DNA from: Gossypium raimondii
Taxonomy: Eukaryota > Streptophyta > Magnoliopsida > Malvales > Malvaceae
Direction: 5' to 3'
Length of the DNA stretch: 64,000 bases
Assembly (NCBI RefSeq): GCF_025698545.1
Contig: NC_068576.1
Coordinates: 49,448,390 to 49,512,389 of the forward strand
Part shown: one piece after another, positions 56,865 through 64,000 of the stretch
How the letters are laid out: every line of letters starts with the position of its first letter
Position numbering within the stretch: position 1 is the stretch's first letter
Program-made: the position numbers and the translations under genes
The notes under the pieces: model-generated
What the model was told of the DNA's origin: nothing
Database searches by the model: none
The model's input: only the letters and a program-made list of their open reading frames with translations

Positions 56865-58872
56865 GTATAAAATTAAAATTTTAATTTTTAAATATTTTTG
56901 TTTGATTAATATTTTAATAATATAATAGTCATATTTATATAGATTATGTATCTCAAATTTGACATGAATTAAAATTTTCTAGCAATTTGTTTTATGTAAA
57001 CAAACTTTCTTTCATTAAATATATATAATATTTTAGGTTGATATGATAGAGATATCGATTGGTTTGAAAATTTATATACATGACAAGTACTTATATTGAT
57101 AAATTCAACAATTGAATCATTAAAATATTAATCATACAAAAATATATGAAAATGTGTAGTGAATCCTCTTCTTTTAAAATGTATAATTTAACTAATTTGA
57201 TATTTAAATTTCAATATTGTCAACTGAGTGTAACTCAATTGACACAATTATTATAACAACTAGGAGGACATGAGTTCAAGTACAAATATTTCTTTTCCTT
57301 TAATGTAAAGGTGGTGAATGATTATGGATTGTTGATATCAGGTATCAACAAGGAAGGAGACACGGAGCAGAAAGTGGTGGTACAAATGGAGGCCGGTTCA
57401 TTCTGTCTGGGTGGAGAGCCAAAGGAGGTAAAAGAGCAAGGAGGTTGAGATTGCAAAGGAGTATGCTGAGGACAACAAGGAGGCTTGAATGCTTGAGGGT
57501 TGATCTTATCTTCATCACACAGATGGGTGTATATAGAGGAGGGTTTCATGTTTGGTAGTGCTAATATGGTGAACTTGCTATCATGCCATCATTGTAGGAT
57601 GCATGGGAAGGATATCCGTGATGGGACACATTCTATCATTCCTACAGAGTGGTCAGGCACAATAGGGTTTGGTGGCCTAAGGAGTCACATTCCAAATAAA
57701 AGAAATGGTGTTGAATGAAGACATTCCATAGAAAACGGATGATTAGCTCAAAGGGATGATGAACTAAACCCTTTCGAATAAAATGAGAGGTCAGCTAGAA
57801 TCAGCCTTCTAAGCCATAAGTTTCTTGATGATTAGCCAATCAATATTGAGCAACTATCTTACTATAATTTATGGTTTATGATTTACAGGGCGTTGCGAAG
57901 GAGAGCCCATTGAAAAGAAATCTTCGGCCCCTAATTTATTCTAAAATTGGATAAAGCCCATAAATATAGTTTTGTTAATGTGTCAATTCTATTTTAAAGT
58001 CAATCCAAAACGTGCATAAATTTTTTTAAAAATTTAAGATCATAGCTTTAATTATGTGAAGAGTACATGAAACGAAACATGGAGAAAGATATGATGCAAT
58101 TAAATGGTAAAGCTATTACTTTTTTACCTATAGACAGACATAATCATTGATTAAAGGTAATACAATTTTATGGTAAGGGGCAAGAAGCTTTGGGTTAAAA
58201 CTTGTATAATGACAGCTAGCTACCAAAGGCAAAAAGGGGTAACGTCATTTATACAACACCCATTGCACATGCCTACCAATTTTATTATTCATCTCCCTTT
58301 TTACCTTATTTTCTTTAATATATAAGTTCAAAATATGGATTTGAACCAAAAAAAAATAGGCATGTTTAAAATATAGATTAAATTTAGGTTTAAATATTTA
58401 AGTTGGATCGAGTTTGGTAAAATTTTAGACCTATTTATAAATACGGATGAGTTTGGGCAAAATTTTAAGCATATATTTCAAGTTAAGTCGAGTTTGGATA
58501 AACATAAAATATGTTAATATCATACTTAAGTTTGACCAATCCATGAACATCTTATATTTTAAATCGGGATGAACTTAAATAGACATAAATATATTAACAT
58601 CATGCTTAAACTCGATCCGACCATAAATATGTTTTTATGTAAAACCTCTTACAACTTGCTTGATTAAGTTGTTAGCAAATACAAAATTTATGATTCTTAA
58701 ATAAAAAATTTAATGTACCAAAATTTTAAAATTATTAATATTTATTTGTTTTCTCTAAATTGAATCACAAGACTACTCAATAAATTATAACATAATGAAA
58801 CCCACAGCATGCATACAAAAATGTCCAAAATTTGTATAAAATAAATTATTAATTAAAATTTAATTATTATAT
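56865..58872. other. Intergenic region
   Basis: A/T-rich with no confident gene. A 75-codon minus-strand frame at 57322-57549 is rich in Pro, Cys and Ser (P-P-C-C-P-Q-H) and has non-repetitive composition, but no family was recognised. 58330-58630 contains repeated GTTTGG(T/A/G)(A/C)AAAATTTTA words. Confidence 0.45.
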
Positions 58873-58880
58873 ATGTAACC

Positions 58881-59485
58881 TGATAAAAGTATCATAAAAC
58901 ACCCTATACTATATTTTGGATTATATTTTAATTCCTCTATTGAAAAATAGACAAATAAGCCCTATACATTAGGCGAGTGAGCAGAACAACCCTCTGTTAA
59001 AATTTAGTGTTTATATATAATGTATAGTAATAAATTTAGCCCTCAACTTTTATGCATTTATTCAATTTGACCCCACTCTTTTATTGGAAGTAAATTAGAA
59101 AGGGTATTGTTATTTTTAATAAAATTGTATAATTTTAAATGTTTTATAACTTTCTTTTATAAATTTTGTTTATAATTTTATTGACTTTTAAATACTTTTA
59201 AATTTTAAAATGGCTTAAATGGTTTCTTTTTAAATTTTGTTACTAAAGGATCTTTTGACCCTTTAGTATTATTAGTTTCAAATTTTATAATTTACTTTCA
59301 ATAAAAATGTAGGGATCAAATTGAATAATGCGTAAAAATTGAGAGATACAATTAATTATTATACCTTAAATATAAACACCAAATTTTATCTGAGAGATTA
59401 TTTTGCTTACTCATTTAATGTGCATGGACTAATTTACCTATTTTTCAATAAAAAAGTTAAAATGCATTTTATGATACTTTTATCA
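58881..59485. mobile_element. 605-bp MITE-like element with perfect 8-bp target duplication
   Basis: Terminal inverted repeats start TGATAAAAGTATCATAAAA and remain recognisably complementary for about 200 bp on each side. ATGTAACC occurs directly before (58873-58880) and directly after (59486-59493). An 8-bp duplication fits hAT elements and some MULEs. No coding capacity. Confidence 0.85.
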
Positions 59486-61294
59486 ATGTAACCATTATAT
59501 CAAATTAGATTTTACAATATATAGATATTTATTACTATCAAAGAAGTGTATAAATATACGCATGAGATTTATGCTTTCCATCTACGCAAACAAGTTGATA
59601 ATTAATGTAAATTCAACCCATCATGATCTATGAGTAGAGCTCTCATGCTTCCAGTTAGATTTGGATAGTAAAACTTTTGTTGGTTAAAGCATGGTTTGAT
59701 CTGTCATATTAATTTATTCTTTTTCTTTCATTCAATAATTGAAAGCTGCTGGAAGCGATGCTTAGGGACCCTAATTCAATCCTTGTAGGCCTTAAAAGAG
59801 AGAAAAAGAGACTATTTATCTGATTATGATTGGATTATAGTATTTTAATATTTTACAACTCAGTTAATTATCCTATTTGAAGAGGTGATAAGTTCACAAG
59901 TAATATGTCATATCGAGTTTTTGAAAAGCCAAATCATTCATATTGTTATGGTTAGACTCGAATTTGTGTCCTATAACAATTATGACACTGATGGGTGAGA
60001 ATATTGGCTTGCCTTCTCAAGCATCCATCGTAACACTTCTATGCGAACCTATCATCTTTTTAGACAAGCCTCTTTAGGTTCTCAGTAAATTTGAGAGATA
60101 AAACCTCCTCTAAGAACAATATCGAACTTGTTAAGGGGCTTCCCAATTTTGAACGCCCAAAATGTAAAGGTTCCTTCTACAATCTCAAAAACAATAGTTA
60201 AAAAAAATACCACTTCAGTTGACCGCTTTCATAAATTTATCCCATAAATATTATGGTAAGTTTTTTTTTTCTAAAATAACTATGACCTAAAACTAAACTA
60301 TATGGATCTTGGTTTGAATGGAGCGGTGATCAAAACTTTTGTCAGACATCTGTTTGATACAGGTTCGAAAATGATAAAATTATTTCAATCATTTGATACG
60401 CAAGAGGTGGAGTTTTTTTAACTCCACAAAAAGAGTTAAGAGGGCGGTCTCTTATCTTTGTATATCAAGTTAAAAATACCCTATCGCTTATGTATCAAAT
60501 AACAATCCTTCTTTAATTCAATTCAAAATTATATTAATTTAAAGGGATAAATATCAAAACTGTACATATGAACTTTAATCCAATGTACATTGTCAACATG
60601 AATTTCAATTTTATGCGATTTTATACATAAAATTTTAATGTGATTTAAATTTCACAAATCACTAACAAAATTATCGAATTAACACAATTTTATGTTGACA
60701 TATTACATACACAAATAATTATATTAACCCAATATGAAAATAAATATATGTATTAAGTTTTTTAAATGTATACAATTGAATAAAAATCAAAATTTTATGT
60801 ATATATGAACTGCAATTCAAGTTTCATGTGAATAATTATACTAAATTAAAAATTATAATTCAAGTTTTACGTGTATAACTACACCAAACTAAAAATCATA
60901 TATCAAAATACACATGGGATGAAAGTGATATTTAACAACGCAAACACTTTATTATTATTGAAATAAAATAAAATTAAGGAAATTAAGAAAAGGAGTGGTA
61001 TGTGGGGAGGAATTGAGTTGGTGCGGAGTCTAGGCGTGGGTCTTCTTATTGCGGTTAAGAAATGAAAGAAAGGCCCTTCTCTGCCCTTCATCCTATTAAA
61101 TCATAGTTTGTTAGACCATTTGCTTTGATTAGTGGTTGATGTGTAGGCCCATCCTTCCACCCCTCTCACTGCCATTCTTGCCGACGTTATTCCTTTTTCC
61201 TCCTTTTTTTCCCAAGTATCCGCCTTTGACACATATTAATATCTTTTAAAAATATGAATGCACCAATGAAAAATGTGAAAATAGCTGTGTGAAA

Positions 61295-61790
61295 GAGAAG
61301 AAATTATTTTATGAATCCTTCTCATCATATCATTCATAGTTCTTTTCCAATTCCTTTTGTAAATTCTTTTATGTTATACATAATTTTGGTAAATTTTTTA
61401 GTCTGAACCTTGAATCTTGGACTCTAAACTCAAAACTATGAATTTCAAACCCCAACTCCTAAACTTCAAACCCTAAATATTAAGTGTTGAACTCAAATCA
61501 TAAACTCGAATCTGAAACCTTAAACTTATAATTTAGGGTTCAAGATTCAAAGTTCACAGTTTAGAGTTTGGGATTTGGGGGTCAAGATTCATGGGTCAAG
61601 GTTCAGCGTTTGAGGCAGAGGGTTCTAGGCTTAATGTTTGAGGTTCGAGGTTTAGGGTAAATTTTTTTATCAAGATTATGTGTCATTGACATAAAAAATA
61701 TTGAAATATAATTAAATAATTGAAAAGAGATCATAAATGATGTGGTGAGAAGAGTTCATAAAATAATTTCTCGTGAAAAATACATAGGCT
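61295..61790. repeat. ~500-bp foldback with degenerate telomere-like centre
   Basis: The left arm GAAATTATTTTATGAATCCT...TCATAGTTCTTTTC (about 61308-61352) is complementary to the right arm near 61720-61775. Between them, AAACCCTAAA-type words on the left half (61430-61520) face TTTAGGGTT-type words on the right half (61530-61655). No target duplication was resolved. Confidence 0.65.
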
Positions 61791-62997
61791 TGTAAGTTCA
61801 ATAATAAATAAACTCGATTCAATCATAGTTGCATTATGATGAAGTGTTTGAATTTTACCATTTTAATATATTTTTAATAATGTAAAAAATCTTAACTATA
61901 TTCCAAATTCTATGATAAATAATAGAGTTTGAAGTCTACTATTATTATTAAACTTATGTTTTACAAGATCAATAAACTTATGGTATACTTTAAATTTTTT
62001 TTATCTCGAATCAAGTTTAAATTATATTAAAAAAAAATTATAAGTTAAGTTGAAAAAGATATAGGATTCAAAGGTTAATTGAATGACGTACTTATCCCCT
62101 TATCTCCCTCAACTTGTTGGATGAATATCATTATCCAACATGCATTAACAAGCATGTTTGAGGTTGGCGATAAGAAGTGACAAATGCAGACATAAAGAAA
62201 CCCAAACATACAAAGATAAATACGTTACACCTTTCTATTGCAATATGAGGATGGGCTGCGACCATATCATTAATTATGCTTCTTCACATCTTTTAACTCT
62301 TAATTGCGGAAATGGCTACTTATATAACAGCAAATCTCACATAATCATATCAAACTTTCTGACCAAAGCATTATTTTAATAGTAATACTAGCAATTTTTA
62401 TTTATTGGTAATTCCTTGTTTGTTGTATTGAATATTAAATATTTTTCGAAAATTAAAATGTAGCTTTCAAAATTCCCAACAAAAATGTATACAAAATTTG
62501 ACCAAAGTTAATTAATTATAGACTATCACCTAAAAACTTGACTATTAATTTTCAATATGTTTAATCATAAAAACTATTAATACTCTATTTATACTGGTAT
62601 GGATCCAAATTTTTGTTTGAATATAATTATAAATATACGGAATGATTAATAACAAAATATTATATCCCAATTAATCATTAAAAACATAAATAGGATAAAT
62701 TAAGAATTTGGGCAACATAAATAGTGATAAAATCGACTCTAATATGAACATCATTCAATTTAATCTTTAATTCTCACTACCCAAAATTGTATTGAGCTAT
62801 CGATTCAAAAACTATTAAGGATGATTTTTCAAATCCTAATCCCATGAATTAAGCAGCAAAATATGAAATAAAGACATGAAAAAAAAAAGAAGGAATAAAC
62901 TACTGAGTGTGAAATAACATGATACCATACATGTGCAAAGGAGGAAAACTATTGGCTAACATAGCATGACACGTAATGAACAAAAAGGTATGGTGTG

Positions 62998-63028
62998 ACA
63001 CGTGGCATGAAAAGCGCAGACCACGTGT
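62998..63028. promoter_or_regulatory. Pair of ABRE/G-box motifs
   Basis: ACACGTGGC (62998-63006) and CCACGTGT (63021-63028), about 20 bp apart and in opposite orientation. Both match the ACGTG core bound by bZIP factors in ABA response. No gene could be attached to them within the window. Confidence 0.35.
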
Positions 63029-63748
63029 TAAGTGGATGAGGGAGTTGCCCCATTGTTTTCACTCACTATCCCTAGCGGAAAAGGAAATGAAAAAAGCATG
63101 CACGGACCAATCACTCTTAAAAATGCCCAACTAATAACATGGCTGTGCCTTTCTAATATTCTATTTCATTTAAATTTTTAATCTTTTGATGATAACAATT
63201 CAAAATTCGTTAATATATGATAAAATTATAAAAATATTTCTATTTAATCCCTTCAAAAATATGAAATTATAAGTCAATACAAGTTTAAATTACTGTCAAT
63301 ATAAATTTATAAAAAGAATTGGATTTCACCCTTAGTTTGTGCATTGTAATGAGATATTTATATATTTATTAAATATTATATTTTTACATAAAAAAGTGAT
63401 TGACTTATTTGATATTAGTTTTGGAAACGCACCACGATTTAACATTTTTGTCATATATCTGGGTAAATTACATATAAAAACCTTTTTTTTTTTAAATTTA
63501 TCGAAATAGGCCCAGTAAATAATTATTTACCGGAATGGCCCAATTCTCCGAAAGCGCGTCCACGTCAGCGCGATATCAGGGGACGTGACAGGAAAACGCA
63601 TCCCTGAGGAAGCGTTTTGCCTACGTGGACAGAAATTGCTCCCTCAAGGATGCCACGTAAGCGCTCCATTGGGGACGCGTTTTACCCGCATGTGAACATT
63701 AGCAACGGCTACTTTTTTTACCGTTGGTGACCCCCCAACAGTAATATA

Positions 63749-63756
63749 TATATAAA
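63749..63756 (+). promoter_or_regulatory. TATA box of the second PMD gene
   Basis: TATATAAA about 180 bp upstream of the ATG at 63935, followed by a CT-rich leader (TTTTCTCTCAATTTCTCTC). Confidence 0.55.
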
Positions 63757-63934
63757 CCCCCTTTCATTTTTTTTCACAACTAAATCTTTTCTCTCAATTT
63801 CTCTCTAATATTCTCTCAAATTCCTCTCAAATTCCTATTTAAAAGAGCTTTAATTTTTTAATTATTTTTAAAAAAGTTTTAAATTTTAAATTTTTGATTT
63901 TTTTTAAATCGTAAAAATTTGTACCAATTTAGCA

Positions 63935-63994
63935 ATGGCCGGAGAATTGATTCGTCTTGATGACAAGCACATATCCGTCGAACAAATGAAAATG
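63935..63994 (+). CDS. Plant mobile domain (PMD, MAIN-like) gene, first exon
   Basis: ATG at 63935 opens a 20-codon exon beginning M-A-G-E-L-I-R-L-D-D-K-H-I-S-V and ending at AAAATG/GTAAGT, a perfect donor. This N-terminus matches the common PMD family annotated in cotton as phosphatase-7-long-form homologues or MAIN-like proteins. It also parallels exon 1 of the PMD gene in the first element (M-A-R-L-I-R-T-D-I-R-H-I-S). The remaining exons lie beyond the window, so whether the gene is intact is unknown. Confidence 0.75.
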
Positions 63995-64000
63995 GTAAGT

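Larger units (their letters stand above)
59494..63460. other. Gene-free region
   Basis: A/T-rich with no supported coding frame. It contains a foldback with telomere-like words (61295-61790) and, near 62998-63028, two ACGTG motifs. Short frames such as 60903-61091 (-) and 62158-62379 (+) lack family resemblance or codon bias. Confidence 0.5.
63461..64000 (+). mobile_element. Left end of a second PMD-carrying MULE-like element (truncated by window)
   Basis: GGGTAAATTACATATAAAAACC at about 63461, then an AT-rich strip, a GC-rich block (63530-63700) with repeated ACGTCAG/ACGTGG/GCCACGTAAG words, a TATA box and a PMD first exon. This is the same order as in the element at 1273-8830 (AT-rich outer TIR, GC-rich repeat block, promoter, gene). 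The boundary at 63461 is inferred because the other end is outside the window. Confidence 0.5.

Noticed and set aside
57322-57549. 75-codon minus-strand Pro/Cys-rich ORF
   Set aside because: Composition is non-random, but no family or neighbouring exon was recognised; too weak to call a gene.

Overview
This looks like about 64 kb of nuclear DNA from a eudicot, most likely a Malvaceae species such as cotton. The reasons are AT-rich gene-poor DNA, multi-exon plant genes with GT-AG introns, very long Ty3/gypsy LTRs beginning TGTAACACC, and Mutator-like elements that carry plant mobile domain (PMD/MAIN-like) genes. The species is inferred from remembered repeat and protein families, not from a database search.

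Layout. 1.1-9.0 kb: a 7,558-bp Mutator-like element (1273-8830) with ~240-bp terminal inverted repeats and a perfect 10-bp target duplication. It carries a decayed mudrA-type transposase (+) and a decayed PMD gene (-), and is bracketed by two copies of one Harbinger/Tourist-like MITE family. 9.8-15.8 kb: two convergent genes, a 14-exon raffinose-synthase/seed-imbibition family gene (+) and a 4-exon protein-L-isoaspartate O-methyltransferase gene (-). 17.5-35.1 kb: a retrotransposon cluster of three long solo-type LTRs, a LINE ORF1 scrap, and an 8.1-kb Ty3/gypsy chromovirus (27009-35124, - strand) with TSD, initiator-Met primer site and polypurine tract. 36.3-38.2 kb: an intact single-exon SOBIR1/EVR receptor-like kinase gene. 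40.2-41.7 kb: a six-exon CENP-X/MHF2 gene (-), a tRNA-Thr(UGU) gene, and an mS38/COX24-like mitochondrial ribosomal protein gene (+) with a frameshifted tail. 44.5-45.4 kb: a short TRM/DUF3741-type gene. 48.2-50.8 kb: an ATG16 autophagy pseudogene. 51.1-53.4 kb: a KDEL-tailed papain-like protease gene (-) with damage at its catalytic exon junction. 55.2-59.5 kb: a 1.6-kb MULE-like element with gene-like cargo and a 605-bp MITE with an 8-bp TSD. 63.46 kb to the end: the start of a second PMD-carrying element, with the PMD first exon intact up to its splice donor.

The host genes are ordinary, functionally unrelated plant genes (sugar metabolism, protein repair, immune signalling, kinetochore/DNA repair, mitochondrial translation, autophagy, proteolysis). 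The unusual material lies in the transposons and in several broken genes. Intron-exon structures were worked out by reading GT-AG boundaries by eye against remembered protein families; they are predictions.
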